DNA of 64,000 nt, taken from assembly GCA_963082975.1 (NCBI GenBank), contig OY720348.1, positions 59,185,461 to 59,249,460 on the forward strand, in the 5' to 3' direction. Below are positions 31,201 to 47,200 of the stretch, one piece after another. Each line of letters starts with the position of its first letter. Position 1 is the first letter of the stretch. The translations under genes and the position numbers were made by a program. Under the pieces are notes generated by a model, which saw only the letters and a list, made by a program, of their open reading frames with translations, did no database searches and was not told where the DNA came from. Origin of the DNA: Labia minor (lineage: Eukaryota > Arthropoda > Insecta > Dermaptera > Spongiphoridae).

Positions 31201-34200
31201 ATTCCCCCTATTGAGTACACCCCCTGCCAGAAATACCAATTAAAACAATATCCAATCATAAAAAATAGGGGTTGATTGTTATAAAATTTCATGTTTTTTT
31301 TAATAGAAAAAGTGAAATTTTTACTTTGCCCCTTGGAGTTAGGCAACCAATTCTACGGCTGCTCGCGCGCATTCACCACCCACTTTCCACCCGCTTTACA
31401 TATTTATCAATATAATTTCTATATTTTTCATCCAATTTCAACCAAATTTCATTTCTAATTATTAAATATTATTCTTTATCCCATTTCACTATTTCCACTT
31501 CATAGACTTTATATATATTATAATTATTATATAAGGGTTCTTTAATTGATCTTTTTTGTTAATTAGAAATAATTTAATATAAAAATATACATTTTTGTAA
31601 ATAATTTAAAAGAAAAAAAATTTAAAAATTATTATTGGAAATGTTTTATTTTTTGAATTGAAAGTTAAAAATAAGGGGTTGAAATTTACCCTGAAGGAAT
31701 TGGAATATTAAAAAAAATGAAAAAAATATTTTTTAAGATAAGGACCTAGATAAGAGTAAACTATAGATAATCAAATTATTTACAGCATTTCTAATAGAAA
31801 TTTTAATAATTTGAAAAAAGGGTGGTTTTTTATAAGGGTTCTTTAATTGATGTTTTTTGTTAATTAGACATAATTTAATATAAAATTATACATTTTTGTA
31901 AATAATTTAAAAGAAAAAAAATTTAAAAATTATTATTGGAAATGTTTTATTTTTTGAATTGAATGTAAAAAATAAGGGGTTGAAATTTATCCTGAAGAAA
32001 TTGGAATTTTAAAAAAATGAAAAAACCATTGTTCAATAAAAGGACCTAGATAAGATTGAACTATAGATAATGAAATTAATTAAATCATTTCTATGAGAAA
32101 TTTGAATAAATTCAAAAAAGGGTGTTTTTCTAAGAAAAAACGTACTTAGGGGTGAGTTAGAGCAAAATGGATGAAATTTTAATTCCCCCTATTGAGTACA
32201 CCCCCTGCCAGAAATACCAATTAAAACAATATCCAATCATAAAAAATAGGGGTTGATTGTTATAAAATTTCATGTTTTTTTTAATAGAAAAAGTGAAATT
32301 TTTACTTTGCCCCTTGGAGTTAGGCAACCAATTCTACGGCTGCTCGCGCGCATTCACCACCCACTTTCCACCCGCTTTACATATTTATCAATATAATTTC
32401 TATATTTTTCATCCAATTTCAACCAAATTTCATTTCTAATTATTAAATATTATTCTTTATCCCATTTCACTATTTCCACTTCATAGACTTTATATATATT
32501 ATAATTATTATATAAGGGTTCTTTAATTGATCTTTTTTGTTAATTAGAAATAATTTAATATAAAAATATACATTTTTGTAAATAATTTAAAAGAAAAAAA
32601 ATTTAAAAATTATTATTGGAAATGTTTTATTTTTTGAATTGAAAGTTAAAAATAAGGGGTTGAAATTTACCCTGAAGGAATTGGAATATTAAAAAAAATG
32701 AAAAAAATATTTTTTAAGATAAGGACCTAGATAAGAGTAAACTATAGATAATCAAATTATTTACAGCATTTCTAATAGAAATTTTAATAATATGAAAAAA
32801 GGGTTGTTTTTTATAAGGGTTCTTTAATTGATGTTTTTTGTTAATTAGACATAATTTAATATAAAATTATACATTTTTGTAAATAATTTAAAAGAAAAAA
32901 AATTTAAAAATTATTATTGGAAATGTTTTATTTTTTGAATTGAATGTAAAAAATAAGGGGTTGAAATTTACCCTGAAGAAATTGGAATTTTAAAAAAATG
33001 AAAAAACCATTGTTCAATAAAAGGACCTAGATAAGATTGAACTATAGATAATGAAATTAATTAAATCATTTCTATGAGAAATTTGAATAAATTCAAAAAA
33101 GGGTGTTTTTCTAAGAAAAAACGTACTTAGGGGTGAGTTAGAGCAAAATGGATGAAATTTTAATTCCCCCTATTGAGTACACCCCCTGCCAGAAATACCA
33201 ATTAAAACAATATCCAATCATAAAAAATAGGGGTTGATTGTTATAAAATTTCATGTTTTTTTTAATAGAAAAAGTGAAATTTTTACTTTGCCCCTTGGAG
33301 TTAGGCAACCAATTCTACGGCTGCTCGCGCGCATTCACCACCCACTTTCCACCCGCTTTACATATTTATCAATATAATTTCTATATTTTTCATCCAATTT
33401 CAACCAAATTTCATTTCTAATTATTAAATATTATTCTTTATCCCATTTCACTATTTCCACTTCATAGACTTTATATATATTATAATTATTATATAAGGGT
33501 TCTTTAATTGATCTTTTTTTGTTAATTAGAAATAATTTAATATAAAAATATACATTTTTGTAAATAATTTAAAAGAAAAAAAATTTAAAAATTATTATTG
33601 GAAATGTTTTATTTTTTGAATTGAAAGTTAAAAATAAGGGGTTGAAATTTACCCTGAAGGAATTGGAATATTAAAAAAAATGAAAAAAATATTTTTTAAG
33701 ATAAGGACCTAGATAAGAGTAAACTATAGATAATCAAATTATTTACAGCATTTCTAATAGAAATTTTAATAATTTGAAAAAAGGGTGGTTTTTTATAAGG
33801 GTACTTTAATTGATGTTTTTTGTTAATTAGACATAATTTAATATAAAATTATACATTTTTGTAAATAATTTAAAAGAAAAAAAATTTAAAAATTATTATT
33901 GGAAATGTTTTATTTTTTGAATTGAATGTAAAAAATAAGGGGTTGAAATTTACCCTGAAGAAATTGGAATTTTAAAAAAATGAAAAAACCATTGTTCAAT
34001 AAAAGGACCTAGATAAGATTGAACTATAGATAATGAAATTAATTAAATCATTTCTATGAGAAATTTGAATAAATTCAAAAAAGGGTGTTTTTCTAAGAAA
34101 AAACGTACTTAGGGGTGAGTTAGAGCAAAATGGATGAAATTTTAATTCCCCCTATTGAGCACACCCCCTGCCAGAAATACCAATTAAAACAATATCCAAT

Positions 34201-37200
34201 CATAAAAAATAGGGGTTGATTGTTATAAAATTTCATGTTTTTTTTAATAGAAAAAGTGAAATTTTTACTTTGCCCCTTGGAGTTAGGCAACCAATTCTAC
34301 GGCTGCTCGCGCGCATTCACCACCCACTTTCCACCCGCTTTACATATTTATCAATATAATTTCTATATTTTTCATCCAATTTCAACCAAATTTCATTTCT
34401 AATTATTAAATATTATTCTTTATCCCATTTCACTATTTCCACTTCATAGACTTTATATATATTATAATTATTATATAAGGGTTCTTTAATTGATCTTTTT
34501 TGTTAATTAGAAATAATTTAATATAAAAATATACATTTTTGTAAATAATTTAAAAGAAAAAAAATTTAAAAATTATTATTGGAAATGTTTTATTTTTTGA
34601 ATTGAAAGTTAAAAATAAGGGGTTGAAATTTACCCTGAAGGAATTGGAATATTAAAAAAAATGAAAAAAATATTTTTTAAGATAAGGACCTAGATAAGAG
34701 TAAACTATAGATAATCAAATTATTTACAGCATTTCTAATAGAAATTTTAATAATTTGAAAAAAGGGTGGTTTTTTATAAGGGTTCTTTAATTGATGTTTT
34801 TTGTTAATTAGACATAATTTAATATAAAATTATACATTTTTGTAAATAATTTAAAAGAAAAAAAATTTAAAAATTATTATTGGAAATGTTTTATTTTTTG
34901 AATTGAATGTAAAAAATAAGGGGTTGAAATTTACCCTGAAGAAATTGGAATTTTAAAAAAATGAAAAAACCATTGTTCAATAAAAGGACCTAGATAAGAT
35001 TGAACTATAGATAATGAAATTAATTAAATCATTTCTATGAGAAATTTGAATAAATTCAAAAAAGGGTGTTTTTCTAAGAAAAAACGTACTTAGGGGTGAG
35101 TTAGAGCAAAATGGATGAAATTTTAATTCCCCCTATTGAGCACACCCCCTGCCAGAAATACCAATTAAAACAATATCCAATCATAAAAAATAGGGGTTGA
35201 TTGTTATAAAATTTCATGTTTTTTTTAATAGAAAAAGTGAAATTTTTACTTTGCCCCTTGGAGTTAGGCAACCAATTCTACGGCTGCTCGCGCGCATTCA
35301 CCACCCACTTTCCACCCGCTTTACATATTTATCAATATAATTTCTATATTTTTCATCCAATTTCAACCAAATTTCATTTCTAATTATTAAATATTATTCT
35401 TTATCCCATTTCACTATTTCCACTTCATAGACTTTATATATATTATAATTATTATATAAGGGTTCTTTAATTGATCTTTTTTGTTAATTAGAAATAATTT
35501 AATATAAAAATATACATTTTTGTAAATAATTTAAAAGAAAAAAAATTTAAAAATTATTATTGGAAATGTTTTATTTTTTGAATTGAAAGTTAAAAATAAG
35601 GGGTTGAAATTTACCCTGAAGGAATTGGAATATTAAAAAAAATGAAAAAAATATTTTTTAAGATAAGGACCTAGATAAGAGTAAACTATAGATAATCAAA
35701 TTATTTACAGCATTTCTAATAGAAATTTTAATAATTTGAAAAAAGGGTGGTTTTTTATAAGGGTTCTTTAATTGATGTTTTTTGTTAATTAGACATAATT
35801 TAATATAAAATTATACATTTTTGTAAATAATTTAAAAGAAAAAAAATTTAAAAATTATTATTGGAAATGTTTTATTTTTTGAATTGAATGTAAAAAATAA
35901 GGGGTTGAAATTTACCCTGAAGAAATTGGAATTTTAAAAAAATGAAAAAACCATTGTTCAATAAAAGGACCTAGATAAGATTGAACTATAGATAATGAAA
36001 TTAATTAAATCATTTCTATGAGAAATTTGAATAAATTCAAAAAAGGGTGTTTTTCTAAGAAAAAACGTACTTAGGGGTGAGTTAGAGCAAAATGGATGAA
36101 ATTTTAATTCCCCCTATTGAGTACACCCCCTGCCAGAAATACCAATTAAAACAATATCCAATCATAAAAAATAGGGGTTGATTGTTATAAAATTTCATGT
36201 TTTTTTTAATAGAAAAAGTGAAATTTTTACTTTGCCCCTTGGAGTTAGGCAACCAATTCTACGGCTGCTCGCGCGCATTCACCACCCACTTTCCACCCGC
36301 TTTACATATTTATCAATATAATTTCTATATTTTTCATCCAATTTCAACCAAATTTCATTTCTAATTATTAAATATTATTCTTTATCCCATTTCACTATTT
36401 CCACTTCATAGACTTTATATATATTATAATTATTATATAAGGGTTCTTTAATTGATCTTTTTTGTTAATTAGAAATAATTTAATATAAAAATATACATTT
36501 TTGTAAATAATTTAAAAGAAAAAAAATTTAAAAATTATTATTGGAAATGTTTTATTTTTTGAATTGAAAGTTAAAAATAAGGGGTTGAAATTTACCCTGA
36601 AGGAATTGGAATATTAAAAAAAATGAAAAAAATATTTTTTAAGATAAGGACCTAGATAAGAGTAAACTATAGATAATCAAATTATTTACAGCATTTCTAA
36701 TAGAAATTTTAATAATTTGAAAAAAGGGTGGTTTTTTATAAGGGTTCTTTAATTGATGTTTTTTGTTAATTAGACATAATTTAATATAAAATTATACATT
36801 TTTGTAAATAATTTAAAAGAAAAAAAATTTAAAAATTATTATTGGAAATGTTTTATTTTTTGAATTGAATGTAAAAAATAAGGGGTTGAAATTTACCCTG
36901 AAGAAATTGGAATTTTAAAAAAATGAAAAAACCATTGTTCAATAAAAGGACCTAGATAAGATTGAACTATAGATAATGAAATTAATTAAATCATTTCTAT
37001 GAGAAATTTGAATAAATTCAAAAAAGGGTGTTTTTCTAAGAAAAACGTACTTAGGGGTGAGTTAGAGCAAAATGGATGAAATTTTAATTCCCCCTATTGA
37101 GTACACCCCCTGCCAGAAATACCAATTAAAACAATATCCAATCATAAAAAATAGGGGTTGATTGTTATAAAATTTCATGTTTTTTTTAATAGAAAAAGTG

Positions 37201-40200
37201 AAATTTTTACTTTGCCCCTTGGAGTTAGGCAACCAATTCTACGGCTGCTCGCGCGCATTCACCACCCACTTTCCACCCGCTTTACATATTTATCAATATA
37301 ATTTCTATATTTTTCATCCAATTTCAACCAAATTTCATTTCTAATTATTAAATATTATTCTTTATCCCATTTCACTATTTCCACTTCATAGACTTTATAT
37401 ATATTATAATTATTATATAAGGGTTCTTTAATTGATCTTTTTTTGTTAATTAGAAATAATTTAATATAAAAATATACATTTTTGTAAATAATTTAAAAGA
37501 AAAAAAATTTAAAAATTATTATTGGAAATGTTTTATTTTTTGAATTGAAAGTTAAAAATAAGGGGTTGAAATTTACCCTGAAGGAATTGGAATATTAAAA
37601 AAAATGAAAAAAATATTTTTTAAGATAAGGACCTAGATAAGAGTAAACTATAGATAATCAAATTATTTACAGCATTTCTAATAGAAATTTTAATAATTTG
37701 AAAAAAGGGTGGTTTTTTATAAGGGTTCTTTAATTGATGTTTTTTGTTAATTAGACATAATTTAATATAAAATTATACATTTTTGTAAATAATTTAAAAG
37801 AAAAAAAATTTAAAAATTATTATTGGAAATGTTTTATTTTTTGAATTGAATGTAAAAAATAAGGGGTTGAAATTTACCCTGAAGAAATTGGAATTTTAAA
37901 AAAATGAAAAAACCATTGTTCAATAAAAGGACCTAGATAAGATTGAACTATAGATAATGAAATTAATTAAATCATTTCTATGAGAAATTTGAATAAATTC
38001 AAAAAAGGGTGTTTTTCTAAGAAAAAACGTACTTAGGGGTGAGTTAGAGCAAAATGGATGAAATTTTAATTCCCCCTATTGAGCACACCCCCTGCCAGAA
38101 ATACCAATTAAAACAATATCCAATCATAAAAAATAGGGGTTGATTGTTATAAAATTTCATGTTTTTTTTAATAGAAAAAGTGAAATTTTTACTTTGCCCC
38201 TTGGAGTTAGGCAACCAATTCTACGGCTGCTCGCGCGCATTCACCACCCACTTTCCACCCGCTTTACATATTTATCAATATAATTTCTATATTTTTCATC
38301 CAATTTCAACCAAATTTCATTTCTAATTATTAAATATTATTCTTTATCCCATTTCACTATTTCCACTTCATAGACTTTATATATATTATAATTATTATAT
38401 AAGGGTTCTTTAATTGATCTTTTTTTGTTAATTAGAAATAATTTAATATAAAAATATACATTTTTGTAAATAATTTAAAAGAAAAAAAATTTAAAAATTA
38501 TTATTGGAAATGTTTTATTTTTTGAATTGAAAGTTAAAAATAAGGGGTTGAAATTTACCCTGAAGGAATTGGAATATTAAAAAAAATGAAAAAAATATTT
38601 TTTAAGATAAGGACCTAGATAAGAGTAAACTATAGATAATCAAATTATTTACAGCATTTCTAATAGAAATTTTAATAATTTGAAAAAAGGGTGGTTTTTT
38701 ATAAGGGTTCTTTAATTGATGTTTTTTGTTAATTAGACATAATTTAATATAAAATTATACATTTTTGTAAATAATTTAAAAGAAAAAAAATTTAAAAATT
38801 ATTATTGGAAATGTTTTATTTTTTGAATTGAATGTAAAAAATAAGGGGTTGAAATTTACCCTGAAGAAATTGGAATTTTAAAAAAATGAAAAAACCATTG
38901 TTCAATAAAAGGACCTAGATAAGATTGAACTATAGATAATGAAATTAATTAAATCATTTCTATGAGAAATTTGAATAAATTCAAAAAAGGGTGTTTTTCT
39001 AAGAAAAAACGTACTTAGGGGTGAGTTAGAGCAAAATGGATGAAATTTTAATTCCCCCTATTGAGTACACCCCCTGCCAGAAATACCAATTAAAACAATA
39101 TCCAATCATAAAAAATAGGGGTTGATTGTTATAAAATTTCATGTTTTTTTTAATAGAAAAAGTGAAATTTTTACTTTGCCCCTTGGAGTTAGGCAACCAA
39201 TTCTACGGCTGCTCGCGCGCATTCACCACCCACTTTCCACCCGCTTTACATATTTATCAATATAATTTCTATATTTTTCATCCAATTTCAACCAAATTTC
39301 ATTTCTAATTATTAAATATTATTCTTTATCCCATTTCACTATTTCCACTTCATAGACTTTATATATATTATAATTATTATATAAGGGTTCTTTAATTGAT
39401 CTTTTTTGTTAATTAGAAATAATTTAATATAAAAATATACATTTTTGTAAATAATTTAAAAGAAAAAAAATTTAAAAATTATTATTGGAAATGTTTTATT
39501 TTTTGAATTGAAAGTTAAAAATAAGGGGTTGAAATTTACCCTGAAGGAATTGGAATATTAAAAAAAATGAAAAAAATATTTTTTAAGATAAGGACCTAGA
39601 TAAGAGTAAACTATAGATAATCAAATTATTTACAGCATTTCTAATAGAAATTTTAATAATTTGAAAAAAGGGTGGTTTTTTATAAGGGTTCTTTAATTGA
39701 TGTTTTTTGTTAATTAGACATAATTTAATATAAAATTATACATTTTTGTAAATAATTTAAAAGAAAAAAAATTTAAAAATTATTATTGGAAATGTTTTAT
39801 TTTTTGAATTGAATGTAAAAAATAAGGGGTTGAAATTTACCCTGAAGAAATTGGAATTTTAAAAAAATGAAAAAACCATTGTTCAATAAAAGGACCTAGA
39901 TAAGATTGAACTATAGATAATGAAATTAATTAAATCATTTCTATGAGAAATTTGAATAAATTCAAAAAAGGGTGTTTTTCTAAGAAAAAACGTACTTAGG
40001 GGTGAGTTAGAGCAAAATGGATGAAATTTTAATTCCCCCTATTGAGTACACCCCCTGCCAGAAATACCAATTAAAACAATATCCAATCATAAAAAATAGG
40101 GGTTGATTGTTATAAAATTTCATGTTTTTTTTAATAGAAAAAGTGAAATTTTTACTTTGCCCCTTGGAGTTAGGCAACCAATTCTACGGCTGCTCGCGCG

Positions 40201-43200
40201 CATTCACCACCCACTTTCCACCCGCTTTACATATTTATCAATATAATTTCTATATTTTTCATCCAATTTCAACCAAATTTCATTTCTAGTTATTAAATAT
40301 TATTCTTTATCCCATTTCACTATTTCCACTTCATAGACTTTATATATATTATAATTATTATATAAGGGTTCTTTAATTGATCTTTTTTGTTAATTAGAAA
40401 TAATTTAATATAAAAATATACATTTTTGTAAATAATTTAAAAGAAAAAAAATTTAAAAATTATTATTGGAAATGTTTTATTTTTTGAATTGAAAGTTAAA
40501 AATAAGGGGTTGAAATTTACCCTGAAGGAATTGGAATATTAAAAAAAATGAAAAAAATATTTTTTAAGATAAGGACCTAGATAAGAGTAAACTATAGATA
40601 ATCAAATTATTTACAGCATTTCTAATAGAAATTTTAATAATTTGAAAAAAGGGTGGTTTTTTATAAGGGTTCTTTAATTGATGTTTTTTGTTAATTAGAC
40701 ATAATTTAATATAAAATTATACATTTTTGTAAATAATTTAAAAGAAAAAAAATTTAAAAATTATTATTGGAAATGTTTTATTTTTTGAATTGAATGTAAA
40801 AAATAAGGGGTTGAAATTTACCCTGAAGAAATTGGAATTTTAAAAAAATGAAAAAACCATTGTTCAATAAAAGGACCTAGATAAGATTGAACTATAGATA
40901 ATGAAATTAATTAAATCATTTCTATGAGAAATTTGAATAAATTCAAAAAAGGGTGTTTTTCTAAGAAAAAACGTACTTAGGGGTGAGTTAGAGCAAAATG
41001 GATGAAATTTTAATTCCCCCTATTGAGTACACCCCCTGCCAGAAATACCAATTAAAACAATATCCAATCATAAAAAATAGGGGTTGATTGTTATAAAATT
41101 TCATGTTTTTTTTAATAGAAAAAGTGAAATTTTTACTTTGCCCCTTGGAGTTAGGCAACCAATTCTACGGCTGCTCGCGCGCATTCACCACCCACTTTCC
41201 ACCCGCTTTACATATTTATCAATATAATTTCTATATTTTTCATCCAATTTCAACCAAATTTCATTTCTAATTATTAAATATTATTCTTTATCCCATTTCA
41301 CTATTTCCACTTCATAGACTTTATATATATTATAATTATTATATAAGGGTTCTTTAATTGATCTTTTTTGTTAATTAGAAATAATTTAATATAAAAATAT
41401 ACATTTTTGTAAATAATTTAAAAGAAAAAAAATCTAAAAATTATTATTGGAAATGTTTTATTTTTTGAATTGAAAGTTAAAAATAAGGGGTTGAAATTTA
41501 CCCTGAAGGAATTGGAATATTAAAAAAAATGAAAAAAATATTTTTTAAGATAAGGACCTAGATAAGAGTAAACTATAGATAATCAAATTATTTACAGCAT
41601 TTCTAATAGAAATTTTAATAATTTGAAAAAAGGGTGGTTTTTTATAAGGGTTCTTTAATTGATGTTTTTTGTTAATTAGACATAATTTAATATAAAATTA
41701 TACATTTTTGTAAATAATTTAAAAGAAAAAAAATTTAAAAATTATTATTGGAAATGTTTTATTTTTTGAATTGAATGTAAAAAATAAGGGGTTGAAATTT
41801 ACCCTGAAGAAATTGGAATTTTAAAAAAATGAAAAAACCATTGTTCAATAAAAGGACCTAGATAAGATTGAACTATAGATAATGAAATTAATTAAATCAT
41901 TTCTATGAGAAATTTGAATAAATTCAAAAAAGGGTGTTTTTCTAAGAAAAAACGTACTTAGGGGTGAGTTAGAGCAAAATGGATGAAATTTTAATTCCCC
42001 CTATTGAGTACACCCCCTGCCAGAAATACCAATTAAAACAATATCCAATCATAAAAAATAGGGGTTGATTGTTATAAAATTTCATGTTTTTTTTAATAGA
42101 AAAAGTGAAATTTTTACTTTGCCCCTTGGAGTTAGGCAACCAATTCTACGGCTGCTCGCGCGCATTCACCACCCACTTTCCACCCGCTTTACATATTTAT
42201 CAATATAATTTCTATATTTTTCATCCAATTTCAACCAAATTTCATTTCTAATTATTAAATATTATTCTTTATCCCATTTCACTATTTCCACTTCATAGAC
42301 TTTATATATATTATAATTATTATATAAGGGTTCTTTAATTGATCTTTTTTGTTAATTAGAAATAATTTAATATAAAAATATACATTTTTGTAAATAATTT
42401 AAAAGAAAAAAAATTTAAAAATTATTATTGGAAATGTTTTATTTTTTGAATTGAAAGTTAAAAATAAGGGGTTGAAATTTACCCTGAAGGAATTGGAATA
42501 TTAAAAAAAATGAAAAAAATATTTTTTAAGATAAGGACCTAGATAAGAGTAAACTATAGATAATCAAATTATTTACAGCATTTCTAATAGAAATTTTAAT
42601 AATTTGAAAAAAGGGTGGTTTTTTATAAGGGTTCTTTAATTGATGTTTTTTGTTAATTAGACATAATTTAATATAAAATTATACATTTTTGTAAATAATT
42701 TAAAAGAAAAAAAATTTAAAAATTATTATTGGAAATGTTTTATTTTTTGAATTGAATGTAAAAAATAAGGGGTTGAAATTTACCCTGAAGAAATTGGAAT
42801 TTTAAAAAAATGAAAAAACCATTGTTCAATAAAAGGACCTAGATAAGATTGAACTATAGATAATGAAATTAATTAAATCATTTCTATGAGAAATTTGAAT
42901 AAATTCAAAAAAGGGTGTTTTTCTAAGAAAAAACGTACTTAGGGGTGAGTTAGAGCAAAATGGATGAAATTTTAATTCCCCCTATTGAGTACACCCCCTG
43001 CCAGAAATACCAATTAAAACAATATCCAATCATAAAAAATAGGGGTTGATTGTTATAAAATTTCATGTTTTTTTTAATAGAAAAAGTGAAATTTTTACTT
43101 TGCCCCTTGGAGTTAGGCAACCAATTCTACGGCTGCTCGCGCGCATTCACCACCCACTTTCCACCCGCTTTACATATTTATCAATATAATTTCTATATTT

Positions 43201-44279
43201 TTCATCCAATTTCAACCAAATTTCATTTCTAATTATTAAATATTATTCTTTATCCCATTTCACTATTTCCACTTCATAGACTTTATATATATTATAATTA
43301 TTATATAAGGGTTCTTTAATTGATCTTTTTTGTTAATTAGAAATAATTTAATATAAAAATATACATTTTTGTAAATAATTTAAAAGAAAAAAAATTTAAA
43401 AATTATTATTGGAAATGTTTTATTTTTTGAATTGAAAGTTAAAAATAAGGGGTTGAAATTTACCCTGAAGGAATTGGAATATTAAAAAAAATGAAAAAAA
43501 TATTTTTTAAGATAAGGACCTAGATAAGAGTAAACTATAGATAATCAAATTATTTACAGCATTTCTAATAGAAATTTTAATAATTTGAAAAAAGGGTGGT
43601 TTTTTATAAGGGTTCTTTAATTGAAGTTTTTTGTTAATTAGACATAATTTAATATAAAATTATACATTTTTGTAAATAATTTAAAAGAAAAAAAATTTAA
43701 AAATTATTATTGGAAATGTTTTATTTTTTGAATTGAATGTAAAAAATAAGGGGTTGAAATTTACCCTGAAGAAATTGGAATTTTAAAAAAATGAAAAAAC
43801 CATTGTTCAATAAAAGGACCTAGATAAGATTGAACTATAGATAATGAAATTAATTAAATCATTTCTATGAGAAATTTGAATAAATTCAAAAAAGGGTGTT
43901 TTTCTAAGAAAAAACGTACTTAGGGGAGTTAGAGCAAAATGGATGAAATTTTAATTCCCCCTATTGAGTACACCCCCTGCCAGAAATACCAATTAAAACA
44001 ATATCCAATCATAAAAAATAGGGGTTGATTGTTATAAAATTTCATGTTTTTTTTAATAGAAAAAGTGAAATTTTTACTTTGCCCCTTGGAGTTAGGCAAC
44101 CAATTCTACGGCTGCTCGCGCGCATTCACCACCCACTTTCCACCCGCTTTACATATTTATCAATATAATTTCTATATTTTTCATCCAATTTCAACCAAAT
44201 TTCATTTCTAATTATTAAATATTATTCTTTATCCCATTTCACTATTTCCACTTCATAGACTTTATATATATTATAATTA

Positions 44280-47200
44280 TTATATAAGGGTTCTTTAATT
44301 GATCTTTTTTGTTAATTAGAAATAATTTAATATACAAATATACATTTTTGTAAATAATTTAAAAGAAAAAAAATTTAAAAATTATTATTGGAAATGTTTT
44401 ATTTTTTGAATTGAAAGTTAAAAATAAGGGGTTAAAATTTACCCTGAAGGAATTGGAATATTAAAAAAAATGAAAAAAATATTTTTTAAGATAAGGACCT
44501 AGATAAGAGTAAACTATAGATAATCAAATTATTTACAGCATTTCTAATAGAAATTTTAATAATTTGAAAAAAGGGTGGTTTTTTATAAGGGTTCTTTAAT
44601 TGATGTTTTTTGTTAATTAGACATAATTTAATATAAAATTATACATTTTTGTAAATAATTTAAAAGAAAAAAAATTTAAAAATTATTATTGGAAATGTTT
44701 TATTTTTTGAATTGAATGTAAAAAATAAGGGGTTGAAATTTACCCTGAAGGAATTGGAATTTTAAAAAAATGAAAAAACCATTGTTCAATAAAAGGACCT
44801 AGATAAGATTGAACTATAGATAATGAAATTAATTAAATCATTTCTATGAGAAATTTGAATAAATTCAAAAAAGGGTGTTTTTCTAAGAAAAAACGTACTT
44901 AGGGGTGAGTTAGAGCAAAATGGATGAAATTTTAATTCCCCCTATTGAGTACACCCCCTGCCAGAAATACCAATTAAAACAATATCCAATCATAAAAAAT
45001 AGGGGTTGATTGTTATAAAATTTCATGTTTTTTTTAATAGAAAAAGTGAAATTTTTACTTTGCCCCTTGGAGTTAGGCAACCAATTCTACGGCTGCTCGC
45101 GCGCATTCACCACCCACTTTCCACCCGCTTTACATATTTATCAATATAATTTCTATATTTTTCATCCAATTTCAACCAAATTTCATTTCTAATTATTAAA
45201 TATTATTCTTTATCCCATTTCACTATTTCCACTTCATAGACTTTATATATATTATAATTATTATATAAGGGTTCTTTAATTAATCTTTTTTGTTAATTAG
45301 AAATAATTTAATATACAAATATACATTTTTGTAAATAATTTAAAAGAAAAAAAATTTAAAAATTATTATTGGAAATGTTTTATTTTTTGAATTGAAAGTT
45401 AAAAATAAGGGGTTAAAATTTACCCTGAAGGAATTGGAATATTAAAAAAAATGAAAAAAATATTTTTTAAGATAAGGACCTAGATAAGAGTAAACTATAG
45501 ATAATCAAATTATTTACAGCATTTCTAATAGAAATTTTAATAATTTGAAAAAAGGTGGTTTTTTATAAGGGTTCTTTAATTGATGTTTTTTGTTAATTAG
45601 ACATAATTTAATATAAAATTATACATTTTTGTAAATAATTTAAAAGAAAAAAAATTTAAAAATTATTATTGGAAATGTTTTATTTTTTGAATTGAATGTA
45701 AAAAATAAGGGGTTGAAATTTACCCTGAAGGAATTGGAATTTTAAAAAAATGAAAAAACCATTGTTCAATAAAAGGACCTAGATAAGATTGAACTATAGA
45801 TAATGAAATTAATTAAATCATTTCTATGAGAAATTTGAATAAATTCAAAAAAGGGTGTTTTTCTAAGAAAAAACGTACTTAGGGGTGAGTTAGAGCAAAA
45901 TGGATGAAATTTTAATTCCCCCTATTGAGCACACCCCCTGCCAGAAATACCAATTAAAACAATATCCAATCATAAAAAATAGGGGTTGATTGTTATAAAA
46001 TTTCATGTTTTTTTTAATAGAAAAAGTGAAATTTTTACTTTGCCCCTTGGAGTTAGGCAACCAATTCTACGGCTGCTCGCGCGCATTCACCACCCACTTT
46101 CCACCCGCTTTACATATTTATCAATATAATTTCTATATTTTTCATCCAATTTCAACCAAATTTCATTTCTAATTATTAAATATTATTCTTTATCCCATTT
46201 CACTATTTCCACTTCATAGACTTTATATATATTATAATTATTATATAAGGGTTCTTTAATTGATCTTTTTTGTTAATTAGAAATAATTTAATATAAAAAT
46301 ATACATTTTTGTAAATAATTTAAAAGAAAAAAAATTTAAAAATTATTATTGGAAATGTTTTATTTTTTGAATTGAAAGTTAAAAATAAGGGGTTGAAATT
46401 TACCCTGAAGGAATTGGAATATTAAAAAAAATGAAAAAAATATTTTTTAAGATAAGGACCTAGATAAGAGTAAACTATAGATAATCAAATTATTTACAGC
46501 ATTTCTAATAGAAATTTTAATAATTTGAAAAAAGGGTGGTTTTTTATAAGGGTTCTTTAATTGATGTTTTTTGTTAATTAGACATAATTTAATATAAAAT
46601 TATACATTTTTGTAAATAATTTAAAAGAAAAAAAATTTAAAAATTATTATTGGAAATGTTTTATTTTTTGAATTGAATGTAAAAAATAAGGGGTTGAAAT
46701 TTACCCTGAAGGAATTGGAATTTTAAAAAAATGAAAAAACCATTGTTCAATAAAAGGACCTAGATAAGATTGAACTATAGATAATGAAATTAATTAAATC
46801 ATTTCTATGAGAAATTTGAATAAATTCAAAAAAGGGTGTTTTTCTAAGAAAAAACGTACTTAGGGGTGAGTTAGAGCAAAATGGATGAAATTTTAATTCC
46901 CCCTATTGAGTACACCCCCTGCCAGAAATACCAATTAAAACAATATCCAATCATAAAAAATAGGGGTTGATTGTTATAAAATTTCATGTTTTTTTTAATA
47001 GAAAAAGTGAAATTTTTACTTTGCCCCTTGGAGTTAGGCAACCAATTCTACGGCTGCTCGCGCGCATTCACCACCCACTTTCCACCCGCTTTACATATTT
47101 ATCAATATAATTTCTATATTTTTCATCCAATTTCAACCAAATTTCATTTCTAATTATTAAATATTATTCTTTATCCCATTTCACTATTTCCACTTCATAG

